NCBI RefSeq assembly: GCF_033958435.1
Contig: NC_134138.1
Location: forward strand, 208,143,298 to 208,207,297
Direction of reading: 5' to 3'
Source of the DNA: Carettochelys insculpta
Lineage: Eukaryota > Chordata > Testudines > Carettochelyidae
DNA length: 64,000 nucleotides
Position numbers and translations under genes: made by a program. Position 1 is the first letter of the stretch. Each line of letters starts with the position of its first letter. The notes below the pieces were generated by a model. It had not been told where the DNA came from. It did not search any database and saw nothing but the letters and a program-made list of their open reading frames with translations. Of the stretch, positions 50,289 to 61,950 are shown one piece after another.

Positions 50289-50815
50289 GGGCTCATCTAC
50301 ACTAGCCCCCTCCTTCGAAGGGGGCATGTTAATAAGCACACTTAGTGAATAGCAATGAGGTGCTGCATTGCATATGCAGCACTTCATTAGCATAATTCCT
50401 CCCCACATGAACTTCAAAGTTGGTAACTTCTAAGGGCAGCAGCAGTGTAGGAGCTGGCACTTCAGTACCTGCACTACTTCGAAGTTCCCTTACTCCCAAA
50501 ACATGAACTTAGAAGTTGCTAACTTCTAGGGCGGCAAGCAATGTAGGCACAGGCACTTCGAAGTACCCATGCAACTTTGAAGTTCCCTTACTCCCAAAAT
50601 GTTTTGGGAGTAAGGGAACTTCGAAGTTGCATGGGTACTTCAAAGTGCCTGTGGCTACATTGCTCAGTGCCCTTGAAGTTAGCAACTTTGAAGTTTGTGG
50701 GGGGGGAATTATGCTAATGAGGTACTGCATATGTGGCACAGCACCTCATTGCTATTCACCAAGCAGGCTCATTTACATGCCCCCTTCAAAGGAGGGGTCT
50801 AGTGTAGATGAGCCC
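50289..50815. mobile_element. Palindromic Harbinger-type MITE with internal duplication (527 bases)
   Basis: Tips gggctcatctacactagccc and (minus strand) gggctcatctacactagacc, flanked by ATG on both sides (50286-50288 and 50816-50818). The outer arms share the gaagggggcatgttaat and tgcatatgcagcacttcatt motifs with the 34.68-kb element. The left arm holds a tandem duplication of about 96 bases (50405-50500 and 50501-50598). The centre is a near-perfect hairpin: ttactcccaaaatgttttgg closes on itself, with arms of about 45 bases each side. Frames at 50509-50866 are mirror copies of the palindrome. Confidence 0.88.
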
Positions 50816-50874
50816 ATGGAGAAGACAACATTTAATTCATTAATGAATCTGGCAATTTTTCATTAAAATAGAAA

Positions 50875-52260
50875 AAGAAACTTTCTTTCTTTCTGTGAGG
50901 GGAGTAGGTAACCAGCTCCAATATTTTAGGAGAATTTTTCACCCATATTGTCTCAACTTTGCAGATAGTTTTGCAGTCTGTTTTGTGGCTTTGATGAAAT
51001 GTATTTTCGTATCAGTTCCTAGTGGAAAGGTGCACTCATGATGAAAACTTATGACCACAACTAGCATTAACTGGCCTTCTCAGAAGAGGCCAAAGATGAT
51101 AAGCACTTGGGAGTTTAACTGTCCTTTGATGGGGCTGACCTTCATCACCTGCAAGGCAAAAGGAAAGAATGCAGTTGATCATGCTCTGCACCTGAAGGTT
51201 GAGTAATTAATTGTCTCCTGGCCAGAGGGGTGGAGCTAAGCCGTATGAGAAGACTCAGGGCAGTCAGTTGAGAGGGTTCTGTGAGAGAGAAAAGTCCTAT
51301 ATGGGAGTGCTACAAGGGTGAGGGAACTGAACCCAACATGGTAAAATGCCTTTTGTTAACAGAATCAAGCTCAGAAGAGGTGAAGGGTATTTGCCTAGAG
51401 GTCTGACCCACAACAGACACGATAGGAGAGTTTGGAAAAGAGACTCTGAGAATGGTCTTTGTGGCTGAAAAAGTGGCCTGTAGAGATGTTGTGAGAGTCG
51501 AAGTCCTCTGCAGTGCTGTATCTTGGCATGAGATGGTGCTCTACAGACGACAGTGTGATTGTTAGTCCTCTCTCGACTGGCACATTGGCAGGCTGTCATG
51601 GAAAACTTTCTACTATCGCTGCACTTACTGTGTGCCTTACATTGAAGGGGAAGTTCATTGTCCCATACTGTTAAACTGGTATTTCACTATCAGTTGAGGA
51701 TGAGGAATTTGGTTGGGAAATTTCTCTGACTGTGGGGCCTCTTTCCTTAGTAGTCTTATATGTCCAGGTGCAGATAATTTAGGTAGCATCTATTGACTTC
51801 TTTGCAGGGCACTGGGTCTTGTCCAGGTTCTCTGTCTCCTGTTTTTACTTGGCAATCTCATTTTAAACCTTTGACCTTCACCCCTTTTTCTTTTGTTTCC
51901 TGTTGCCCCCCAGCATCTAATTTTTATTTAACCTTTGACTTTCAAACTGTGGCACCACTATTCTACCTTTTCCAATAAGGCCACCTCTGCCATAAATTCT
52001 GTTTTGTGGCCTTTCACCACCAGTTCATAAGAAAGAAGCTGAATGAGGAGGCTCTCTGTGATGATGGGTCCTTCTCCCATGCACTTATTAGAGAACTTTC
52101 ACAGGCAAGGATTCTCAGGGTTGCAGGCACCGGTTGCTATGACATTTTCTTGGAGTGGGGAGTGTTTGGACTTTTCTGCTCATTTTCTGTTTGTTTGGCA
52201 CTGTCATGGGACAAGTACACCCTATTGCCCTGGAAGTGGGGCAAGGGTGTGGTAGCTCTG
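50875..52260. other. Intergenic, no gene recognised
   Basis: A short CTTT run lies at 50879-50893. A minus frame of 100 codons at 51599-51297 and an overlapping one have no recognisable domain; the sequence may be part of an LTR-type element but no ends were found. Confidence 0.4.
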
Positions 52261-52264
52261 TAGT

Positions 52265-53240
52265 TAAGTAAATATAACTGCCTTAGCCTCAAGGCAGTGT
52301 GGCCTAATGACTAGAGACAACAGGGCTACTTCTTGGCCGGAGTCAATTGGGGTAAGGGGTTTTGTGGGCCACCTCCTCCTCAAAGGGGATGGCTAAGGTA
52401 GAGGGATCTGGGCCCAGTGATGCATGGGTCCTAGGTTAGGGCCCTGGTGGTGGCAAATGGGTTCACCACCAGGTCATCAAGCAGTCTGCCTGAAAAACAC
52501 TGACTGCTGCTGGGACACAGGCCATCCCCCCCTGAGCTACTTCCCTACCATAATTCCTGCCATTGAAGTCAGTGTCTTTAGAATCTCTGAGCTCCTTAGG
52601 CAGTGCTACTGTGGACAACTGCAATCTCCCTGGGGTGGTTGGCAGGTACCTGGGTGCTTGTGTGGGCCTCTGCGTTTCTTGCTAGTATGATCTGGGTGTG
52701 ATGGGTTTGACCACAGAAGTCCTTTTCTGGCTGTCACCTGGTGTTCTAATCATAACACTGAACCCACCTACCTGCTCAGTGGGGTGCCCCACCACCCTGT
52801 CCTGCTGAGCCAAAAGCTCTGGTCTCCCTGGACTGATGCAGAGTTGGGGTAATAGTCCACCCAACAGAGCAACACAGATGTTGAACCAGCTCAGCTCTGA
52901 CAGAGAGCTCAGTTACAGGTATTTGCCAGTGCCTAAAAGCACAGCTCTCAAAAGGGACCAAAGCCCCAAATATAGCTGTCTTACTCTGTGTAAGAGTTTT
53001 ACCCAGAGAAAGATCAGAAGTTCACTCTCATTATCAATGAAAGAGAGATGCACAACCATTGCTGCTCTTCCCACACATTACGATTATTTACACTCATTGT
53101 GATAAACATTATGATTATTAAAAGAAGGATTTAAGTGATTGCAAGTGCAGATGGACAGATTTAATATGTTACTAATATAAAAATAATGAAAACACTACAG
53201 CTAATCCTATTGCACTAAGAGATTGTTACGGATTGATGCC
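52265..53240 (+). mobile_element. LTR/ERV-like repeat fragments
   Basis: Two adjoining segments with the look of reptile LTR retroelements: tcaaggcagtgtggcctaat..ggggtaaggggttttgtggg (52290-52690), and tgtgatgggtttgaccacag..ctggtctccctggactgatg..cacccaacagagcaacac (52696-52900) followed by aaaagaaggatttaagtgattgc (53120-53143). No gag, pol or env frame survives. Assignment is by recall of similar repeats, without a library search. Confidence 0.4.
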
Positions 53241-53670
53241 AGGTTTATAAATATTTAATTTAGGAAACTCAGTATTTTAAACATTTTTACCTGTTTTATA
53301 GTTGATTTTTATTCTTATGTTGATAACATTTTTTTTTCCTGTTCCTTCACTGACAGAATGGTTACAAAACCAACAGTGTTGTCCTGTTATATTCAGTGCC
53401 TTCTCACTTAATTCTTCTTCCTTGGTGCTCACAGCTATCTATGAAGACTTGGGATAAATACTTTCATCCAACCCGCAGGTGCTGAAACCCATAAAACATA
53501 AGACTGTGTCCTTTAAAACAGTTGTGAACCAAAATGATGCTAATAAACTGAAATACTGCTAGATTGTTTGGCCTGAATTTTAAAGTAGTTTCATGAGGTA
53601 ATTGACCCTGAAAGAATCTGGATTTGTTTTTTTTTTGTTTTTTTTTTTTAACTTATGATGATGTTATGCA

Positions 53671-53848
53671 GGTGCCACAGGGGCAGCGTATGTTAGCTGC
53701 CAAAAATCTAAAACTAGATCCTCAGATGTTAAACAGAATTGTAGACTTAGGCTCTGGTAGATACATGAACAACTTTCATCTGAAGCCTGAGACTATGTCC
53801 TGGAAAACTTTTGCTAGAGAGAGATTCTTGGCTGCATTAGAAGACTAA
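53671..53848 (+). CDS. Possible terminal coding exon of an unrecognised gene
   Basis: A long T-rich tract (53627-53650) and tgatgttatgcag end in AG at 53669-53670, a strong acceptor. From GTG at 53671 the frame encodes 58 residues and stops at TAA. The peptide begins VPQGQRMLAAKNLKLDPQML, contains a GSGRYMNNF segment and ends ARERFLAALED. Composition and third-base use look protein-like, unlike random frames nearby. I do not recognise the family. It may be the last exon of a plus-strand gene whose earlier exons I could not find, or the remnant of a lost gene. No methionine start is supported in this exon alone. Confidence 0.4.
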
Positions 53849-53859
53849 ACTAGGTCACT

Positions 53860-54830
53860 TACTGTGAAGTTTCTAAGCACCTTTATAGAACTATTCAACT
53901 GAATATTTTCAAGTTCTAAATGGAGTGGAGTACAGTTCTTTAATGAATCCTTTACGGAAATAATCTTCTAAAAGTGCTAAAATAACCTCAGATTCCCATT
54001 GCTGTTATTTGTCACTGAATACAGAAATTGACATTTGATTTTTAAAAGCCTGTTTAAAATAGTTTTTCTTAACTGTAAAAGGAATGTTGATACCCATGTA
54101 GTTTAGTGATACCCATATAATTTATGCACAAGAGTCAGGCAAATTGACAGGTGCTTTACAAAACAAAAAGAACAGGGTCCCTCTTCTGAGAAGCTGATTT
54201 TTCTATCTGAGATCAGAATGAGAGTAATAAATGGCAGAGGGGGGACTGGGGAAATAGCTGCACATTGCAGCATAAAGGTTGTGCTGTTTGTGATTCTGAA
54301 CATCTGGATTGCTCAATTGGAAGTGTGTGTTTAAAATAATATGGTTATTGGTACACTCTTGTAGGCACTCCTCTAAGGAAGAGGATGAACAGAAGTTACT
54401 TAGTAGGTGAAGCAGTATCAGAAGGGTGTTGCCTGAGAATGAGAGTGGCATGGAATAAAGACACTAACATGTAGCGGGAGAACAGAGTTATGTAGGACCT
54501 TGAACATGAAGTCACAGATGCTAAGTTTGAAGTGTTGGAGAGAGTGGAGTCAGTGGCCTGATTCAGAAATCCACTTAAATCAATAGGAGTCTTTCCTCTG
54601 ACTTCAGTGGGCTCTGGGTCAGGCTCTGGAAAAGCAGAAGTTATATTGCCTGATGAGGAGAATAATTTAACTGGTTCCATTTTTGATGGACTTTGGGGGA
54701 GGTATGTTATTAAAAAGTGTAGCTGCAGATGGAGACTGGGGGTGATCAGAACATAGGTGAGAGTTCCTAGCCAGTGGTGGTAGAAGAGGGATAGACAATA
54801 GTATAGCTGTTCACCAGGCTTAGCCTCTGG
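53860..54830. other. Intergenic with one short common repeat
   Basis: At 54560-54630 the phrase cctgattcagaaatccactt, aatcaataggagtctttcc and tgacttcagtgggctctggg marks a widespread amniote repeat (tgacttcaatgggctttggatc type). No gene is seen. Confidence 0.5.
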
Positions 54831-54835
54831 AGGGT

Positions 54836-55113
54836 CTCTGCCACTATATTTACATGCACTTCCATAGATCTGGGTGATTGCAGGTCCCATTGGGCATGGA
54901 TTTCCACTTAAGGCCAATAGGAGGTTTGGGAAGTATCATGGACTGGGACACCACTTCCCCGAGCTCTCATTGGCCGGGAACAATGACCCGTGGCCAACAG
55001 GAGCTGCAAGTGTCTGTACTTGTGGAAGCACAAGTAAATACAGCAGCATGAGCTTGCCCGGGGCTAACCTTGGGGAAACATCCGGCTTATGGGCTGGTGT
55101 TTGCTCACCCTTG
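54836..55113. mobile_element. hAT-type non-autonomous remnant, right end present
   Basis: Contains ctctcattggccgggaacaatgacccgtggccaacaggag and the right end gggctggtgtttgctcaccc followed by ttg, whose complement caagggtgagcaaacaccag is a hAT tip. The matching left tip is missing, so it is 5' truncated or decayed. Confidence 0.55.
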
Positions 55114-55119
55114 GGATTA

Positions 55120-56640
55120 GAAGGATGGATCTTCAAAATGTCGTGGAGGAAAAAAAAATCAGCAAGATTTGGAGTTGGCCTCTGTCTGTGGATGGAGGTG
55201 ACAGGTGTCAATGATGATCCTCAGGTTACAAGCCTCTGTGAAAGAAAGTTTTCTAGTGGATTGTTTCTATCTATCTTTTCTGGAGTACTGAACAATATAG
55301 TATCTAGGAGCAGAATTGGAGGCTTATAAGGTTAGTGGTTACAGTTCAGTTCCTAATGGAGATATGAATACATCACAAAAAGTCCCTAGGCAACAGACAC
55401 CAACATTTCCTGGCAATCTCAACAGAGAGGTCCAGGACGGAATTTATAATGAAGACTCAAAACTCTCTTGTGCAAAACTCCTATCTTCTAAGTTAGGTCA
55501 CAGGCACACTGTCAGAACAGCACGGGGAAATTCTCACCACCCCGATCATGTACTGCCTGTTGTGCTAATGAATAGAAAACTGTGAAAGAACAAATCCAAC
55601 AGCATTAAGAAACACAAATTCTAAATTTCATTTTGCAGCGCAGATCAGAAACATTCTTCTTGCTAATTTTTAACAGGAAATGTGGGCAACATAGGTGACC
55701 TAACTTGTTGTATTTCAAGACTTATCTCTTTAGAGAGCCTCAGGGGGTTACTATCTAGACTTTACTACGTTGTTGTATCTTGTATACTGTCAAGCAGTAC
55801 CATGTCGATTAAATCACACTGGAGAGAGTTAACCACAAAGCTGTAAGTATTCTTGACAGGTCATCCTTGTTTGTGCTTGGTTTCTCTTGGATGAAGATTA
55901 AAAATCTTGTCACAGATGGTAGAGAATGAAGTACTTGCAAAACCGTGGAGCATCAATGACTTATAAAAGGCACTTAACTAAAGTGGCAGAGCTCAGATGT
56001 GAAGGGGTGTACATGAAACAAAATAAGACTTATGGCAATGTCAAAGATACTTAGAGAACTGAACAACAGACTCAAAGGATTGAATTCAAGTACTAATTGA
56101 AAAGATTATTGGCTCTGAATACGTGAGGCTTTCATGTTTAGTACTGTATTGAGTCAAGGCAAAGTAATTTGAATTTTGTTCTATTTGCACAATGGGATTT
56201 CCTGTATATGACTTAACAGTAATATCTGAAATACATTGGCACAGAGCCTATGGTATGCTAGGGCTAATTTGCACAGCACCGCCTGCAGAAAGCAGTCCTA
56301 AATTTGACAGATCCAATCATTAGAGGATTTCCCCTTGGGAGGTGATGTGGTGCTTACTTTACTGTCTCCAGCTGGTTGCCAGTGTGTGAGGTCAGGCCAT
56401 GAAAAAGGGAGAGTGGTCAAGTCATCTTTACACTAGGCCAGAGTTCCGCGACTAAACTAGTGAGAAGAGCTGTTTTTTCAAATTTAGTTACAAAATCAAT
56501 AGTTCAACAGCCACAATGTGTATGAATACCAGACTCTCCTTAATAAATAAATAACATCAAATCATGCTTTTGGTAACTCCTGCTTTAAGAACAGCACACA
56601 CACACTGATTTGTACCAGTTAGAAAGTTTAAGTTACTTTC
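55120..56640. other. Intergenic, no gene seen
   Basis: AT-rich sequence without recognisable repeat ends or exons. Frames up to 89 codons at 55316-55585 carry no domain. Confidence 0.4.
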
Positions 56641-56649
56641 AACCGTGGA

Positions 56650-57814
56650 TTGGAGAGCAAATGAGGGCAAGGAAAATGCTGTGCCTGGGGACAGGCTCTT
56701 AAGCAGGAAGGAGCAATGTTTGCATCAACCCCCCACATGCCCCCCACCCCCAATTCCCAGGCTCTACCCCCTTCAGCCCCCAAACCCACCCCCCATCTCC
56801 AGGCTTTACATGCCTCAGCCCCAAATCTGCCCCCCATCCCTAAGCTTTACCCCTTCATCCCACAAACCCTACCCCCATCCACAGGCTTAACCCCCCTCAG
56901 AGGGGTTAACCTTCCCAGAGGGCCAGCCGGCAGAACTGCTGCCCCCTGATATAGCAATGGGGGATAAGGATCAGAAACCCCCATCACAGGAGTTCTGTCC
57001 CAGCCTCCTGGGAGCCTTACCACTGGGACTGGGCGTGGGCCTGACCAGGTTGGCTGTGCACACCAGCTGCCATCAGAGCAGAGGTGCTGGTTGCCCCAGG
57101 GATGCGGTGTGAGCAGCCCCAGGCTCTGTCCTGGAGGTGGCAACCTGGCGAGTCCCAGCCAGATTGTACCGGGCGTGCAGCAGGTGGTGGTGGAGCCCCT
57201 GGTGCTCCCAGCCAGGAGGCAGCCATGCTCTGTGCTACCCCAGGGGCTGTGCTGCTGGCTGTGTTGCCCTCCTGGCTGGTGCTGATGGGAGCACCAGGAC
57301 CCAGCTTGCAGCTGCTGTCAACCTGACCCTGTCCTGGCTGCTCATCCGGAAGCGCCTCCTATGAGCAGCAGCAACCCCCTGTGCCCTGCTGGCAGCTCCA
57401 TGCATGTGGCCAGCTGGAGCTGGGCTTGCACGCCCCATGCAGCATGGCTCAGCCCCCTCCTCCCCAGGGAGAGGCTCAGGCTGCTAGCTATGCCATGGCG
57501 GGGATGGAGCCAGGAGTGGGAGGAGCAGTGGAGAAAGGAGGCCCCGGGGAAGGGTGGAAGAGCGGGCAAGGCCGGGTGTACGGTCAGGCCTGGAGCAGCG
57601 GGCAGAGAAATTTGAGGTGTGCAGGGGTCGGGTTTTAACCCAGCCTGGCTTCCCAACCCCATGCTCTGCCCTATTGCTGCTTCCTCAGCCAGGACTGCCC
57701 CTCCTCCCTGCCTTCATTACAGTTGGCTGGGCCAGGGGCAGAGCTCAAAACCACAGCTGACTCTTTAAAAGAGTCGCAGGTGGCTCCGGAGCTTGAGATT
57801 GCCAACCCCTGCAC
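56650..57814. mobile_element. GC-rich hAT-type remnant, right end present
   Basis: The left half is a C-rich degenerate repeat (ccccaaacccacccccc, ccaggctttacatgcctcagcccc; 56720-56900) and the right half GC-rich. The right end reads ctccggagcttgagattgcc then aacccctg, whose complement caggggttggcaatctcaag is a hAT tip. Overlapping frames on both strands are compositional. No target duplication was found because the left end is unclear. Confidence 0.55.
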
Positions 57815-58368
57815 TGCGCTTATTCCTGCCTGCTATAAACTGCCTTACAGGCTGTAGGTATCTGGTGTAAATTAGAGCAGCCTTTGGACTGTTCTGAGAA
57901 CTGGCTTGGTGCCTGGAAAGCCCTGGGATCAAGGGAGCACAGAACTGGCTCAAAGACCTCTATGTGCAGCCCTCCACACTTTCATCAAACATTCCTTGGC
58001 TGTACTGGAGATTCGGGGCCCTTACATTTACTTTGCTTAACACCTTTTAATCTAAACAATTGACATGTGAAGGAAACACTTCTGAAGCACAGTGCTGCCA
58101 CCTCTGGGGTAACAGATGATGACAGTTTCAGTGTTTAGCAAAGTTAAATTATAATCTAAAACAGACGTGAAGAACAGGTACAATATCCATTTGATGCTGG
58201 TGGCAAAGCTTATGTCTTCAGTACAAAGTTACCAAAAGGATTAGCCCCTTTACTCTTGCGGGGTACCCTTGACTATGCTAGGATCTTTATTAACCCTAAC
58301 CAGTCAAGGACCTGGGTTATGTACTATTTGAGAGACAGGACTTTTCCCTTAAGATACACTAGAGCAGG

Positions 58369-58470
58369 GGTGAGCAAACTTTTTATGTCAGGCTCCTCTT
58401 CTTGTCCTTGCAGTTAGCTCCCTCCCTGCACCCATCTAATATAATCCAAACCAACAGAAATTTTGGTTAT
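58369..58470 (+). mobile_element. hAT left-end fragment
   Basis: Starts caggggtgagcaaacttttt, a standard hAT tip of reptile MITEs, followed by atgtcaggctcctcttcttg. No matching right tip was recognised. Confidence 0.55.
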
Positions 58471-59034
58471 GGTCATATGTAAAAACAATCCTTTCAGCAC
58501 GTGTAAAGAAATAAGTATGTAGAATGTAAAAACTTGCTTAATCAGTCTATAATTGTGAATACACACACATAAAGCCAGTAACATATTTCAACATTTTCAA
58601 TGAGATGGATGAGCCTGAGCCCCAGCAGCAATCGTATGGTGTCCCTGTTATGAAATTTCATGCCCTCTCCCTTTTTGCACACCTTGGTACTAGAGAACTT
58701 TATTGCTATTGATGCAGAGGGAAAATGTTTCTTTTGATACTGAATAACCAAAACTGCTTCTGGGTTTCTCACAGAGATTTTCTATCCAAATGCCAATTAG
58801 GCTCCACTCTCCTTTACCTTGAGAAAGCCAGTGGGAACACAGCCTGAGGTTGTAAGAGTGCAGGCCATGGTAAAGAGAACCCCACAGTATTTGAGAATGC
58901 TCTTCCATGTCACTGTTTTTTCCATATGTTGTTACAGTTGCAAAGAGTGACTGTGTCAAGGAGTTTGAGGGTCTTCTGTTCTTTTTAAACAGACAAACAG
59001 AGACAGCCTTTCAGCTGAGACAACCCTTGGCTCC

Positions 59035-59549
59035 CTAACCATCCCCCATCTCCAGGCTTTATCCACCTAAGCCCCCAAGTCTGCCTCCCTCCATCCCCAA
59101 GCTTCACCTCCTCATCCCACAAACTTGTCCCTCCATCCCCAGGCTTAATCCATCTCAGCCCCAGATAGGCCCCCGGGACTAACCCATCTGTGGTGGTGGC
59201 TGGGGAACCTACGGCAAGTAGCCATGTGTGCCCTGTGGAAGGAAGGCTGGTGTGGAGGTGTTCCGCTGGCAGGGCTGTGGCTGCTGAGTTAGCAGGGTGA
59301 GCGAGAGGTTCTTTGCAGCTCCCTGCCCTGCTGCCACTGAAATAATGGAGCTAAATTCAGTTGCTTTGATGGCTGGATCCCTCCCACTGCCCTGCTGGCC
59401 ATTAAACCAATTAGTCCTACTGTCTCAGTGGTGGCAGGACAGGGAGCGGCAGAGAAATCAGCTATTGTAATGGAATTTTCTTGTGGAACCCTTATTTTCA
59501 CTTCGTGGAACCCCAGGGCTCTGCAGAACACCATTTGGGAAACACAATA
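59035..59549. mobile_element. hAT-type remnant, right end present
   Basis: The C-rich start (tctccaggctttatccacct, catccccaagcttcacctcc) repeats the motif of the 56.7-kb element. The right end is ggaaccccagggctctgcag..aacaccatttgggaaacac, whose complement (tgtttcccaaatggtgttctg..ccctggggttcc) is a hAT tip related to the common cagtggttcccaaac type. The left tip was not found. Confidence 0.5.
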
Positions 59550-60174
59550 TAGACTATATATACTTTGTTGGAGAGGGTGAACTTGAGTGGTGACTGCTTT
59601 GGATGACAGAGTTGCTACCTACCAAAAGGCAGACTACAGTGGATAATACGTACAGGGGAGAGCTGGGACCCGGTGACTAAACACTAAGTCTACATCTGCG
59701 CTAGCGAAATGTTCTGAAAAAGCCAGGGCTGTTTTGAGAAATCCCATTGAGCATCTATACACAAAATGCGCTCTTTCGATATTAAATCGGAAGAATGCGG
59801 CACTTTTTCCAGCGGCCCTCTTCTGCTCCCAGATGAGGAAGAGCATCTTCTTCCAAAACATTCTTTCTGAAAAAAAAAAATGTGTAGACACCCTGGGGCC
59901 CTAGTTTGGAAATAGCAGTCCTCCATGGTGCCAGCCAGCTGGAGCGTGGAGACTCCCTGCTTTTAAAGGTACAGGTAGCCCCAGAAACCCCATGGCAGGA
60001 AGCTAAGATTATGACAGCAGCAAGGAGACAATCTGACCACTGAATGCCCTTGCACCCATGCCTTGCAGCCACAATTGAGCCATGTCTGACAGCCAGCAGC
60101 CCAGCGACCCCCAACGGCCCTCCGGGAGCCACCTGAGGGGTTCCAGGAGTCTCCCTAGGCCACCAAATGCCTGG

Positions 60175-61481
60175 ATGGAGACTGAGCTCTGGGACCTCTG
60201 GTAGGAGGAGGACACCTAGAGGGAGATCACTGGCAAGAGAAATGTTCCCCCCTATGCCCAGCTTGCCAGTGACTTGGTGGCCCATGGACACCCTTCCTGG
60301 ACACACAAGCAGGTCCACTCCAAAGTGAAGGAACTGCAGCATTGGTATGTCAGAGACAGGACCCTCCATGTGCCCCTTTTACAAGGACCTCCACAGCCTC
60401 CTCAGGGGTGAGGACAGATCCACTCCCACACTGTCCTCAATGTGGTGGTGGAAGAGCTCCCTGTGTCCCTGGAGCTGGACCCCGAGGCAGAGGTGGAGTA
60501 GCTGGGCCCATGGAGCTAGACCACCCTGCTAGAGCCATACTGGAGCTGCCCCTCGGATGCAGAATCCAGCAATGGGACCCTTGTGATCACTGTGGCCTTA
60601 GCATCTTCCAGCCAGGCCACGTTGAGCAGGGCATCCCTGGACCTTTTTGAAAGTCTCCCTGGTAAATATCCTGTGTGTTATACACCCTGGAGTGTTACGG
60701 GGGGCTGCCAACTACACTACAGCTGGAAGCAGGCCATCCAGCCACACAGCCACTGGCCCCAGCCCAGACACACCCCAGAAGGCCGTAGCTCCTGCCTCAT
60801 GGACATGGCTGCAGATGACAGTCAGCACCTGCTTCCGCAGAAAGCTCCGTGAGCTGCACGCATGGGGAGGGGTTGTGGGGGAATCCCAGGCTGTGCCTGA
60901 TGTGTGTCCCACCTATGAGGGGCATCCCTGAGTGCCTGGGATCCCCCAGGGGCACTGGACCATTGAACAAGGGGGTGGGGGTGGCTGCTTGCCCACGGGT
61001 GTGTATGTGTGTGTGTGGGGTGTGGTCATCAGGGCAGTGGTGTGGGACTGATTTACCATCTCTCTGCCCTTCCATCCTCACAGCTGCACTGTCTGAGTGC
61101 CGGGCGAGCCCCAGCACACCACCTGGGCTGGCCAGCTCCATCCAGGTCCTGGAACCAGGAAGTCCAGGAGTGGTGGAAGAGCAGGTTGGGGCACCACCAC
61201 CACCAGTGCCCAGATGGGCCCATGGCCAGGATGTAACCTTTGCCTGCCTGGCCACCCTCAGGCACCAGAATAAGCTGGTGGAGTGGCGCCTGCAGGTGGA
61301 GGAGACAGACCTGGTGCAGCGGTTGGAGGCTTGGGCCAAGATCATGTCTCACCTGGGGACAATCACCACCATCCTCAGGGAGCAGTCAGCCCAGCCACCC
61401 ACCTCTGCCACCCACCCCACCCCTGACACTTCCCCCTGTCTGCTGCTTGTGATGGCCTGCTCCCACCCGAATTCCCCCTAG
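60175..61481 (+). pseudogene. Harbinger Myb/SANT-like DNA-binding protein, broken
   Basis: In Harbinger elements this accessory protein binds the ends and escorts the nuclease into the nucleus. From ATG 60175 the frame gives METELWDLW, a stop, EEDT, a stop, then a trihelix-like segment including SWTHKQVHSKVKELQHWYVR (about 60284-60343). After a shift of frame the motif CPFYKDLHSLL follows (60369-60401), then back in the first frame an acidic ELPVSLELDPEAEVE stretch (60447-60491). Further on, in a third frame, a coiled-coil tail is visible (EWRLQVEETDLVQRLEAWAK, about 61282-61341). At least three stops or frameshifts make it a pseudogene; some gaps may be introns. It runs toward the nuclease gene on the other strand. 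Confidence 0.75.
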
Positions 61482-61950
61482 CCTTCATGATGGCCAGCTG
61501 AGGGCCATGGTGGGCACCGCTGTGCCAACCACCCCATCCCACCGCACCCCCCATGCACCCCCACTGAGCCTGAGCCTGCTGCACCCCTCCCACAGCCATG
61601 TCCCTGTGATCCCAGCCCTAATGGAGACCTTGAACCTGGAGTGAGAGGGGATCCTGCAGCTGCCATGGTTTGCCCCTCATGCCCTCCAAGGACTAATGCC
61701 CCCCTACTCCCTGTCCCAAGCCCCCGCTCCAAGTTCAGATGCCCCCACCCCTGTCCCAAGCTCCCACAGTGTAAATAGTTATTAGCACAAATTTCATTTT
61801 GCACAAGGTTTTCTATGTTTTTCACAACCTCCGTGTCCCTTGCTAGTTGGGAGTATTCGGGGAGGGGTGAGTGGGTGGAGGGAGGGGTCATGGTGGAGGC
61901 AGGGAAGGGCTGTGGGCCTGAGGCCCCCACGGGGCATGTTCTGGGGAGGG

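Noticed and set aside
50289..50815. CRISPR-like or regulatory repeat array
   Set aside because: Repeats are inverted arms plus one tandem duplication in a eukaryotic MITE; no regular repeat-spacer pattern.
50509..50866. Matching short proteins on both strands
   Set aside because: Mirror translations of the palindromic MITE at 50.29 kb.
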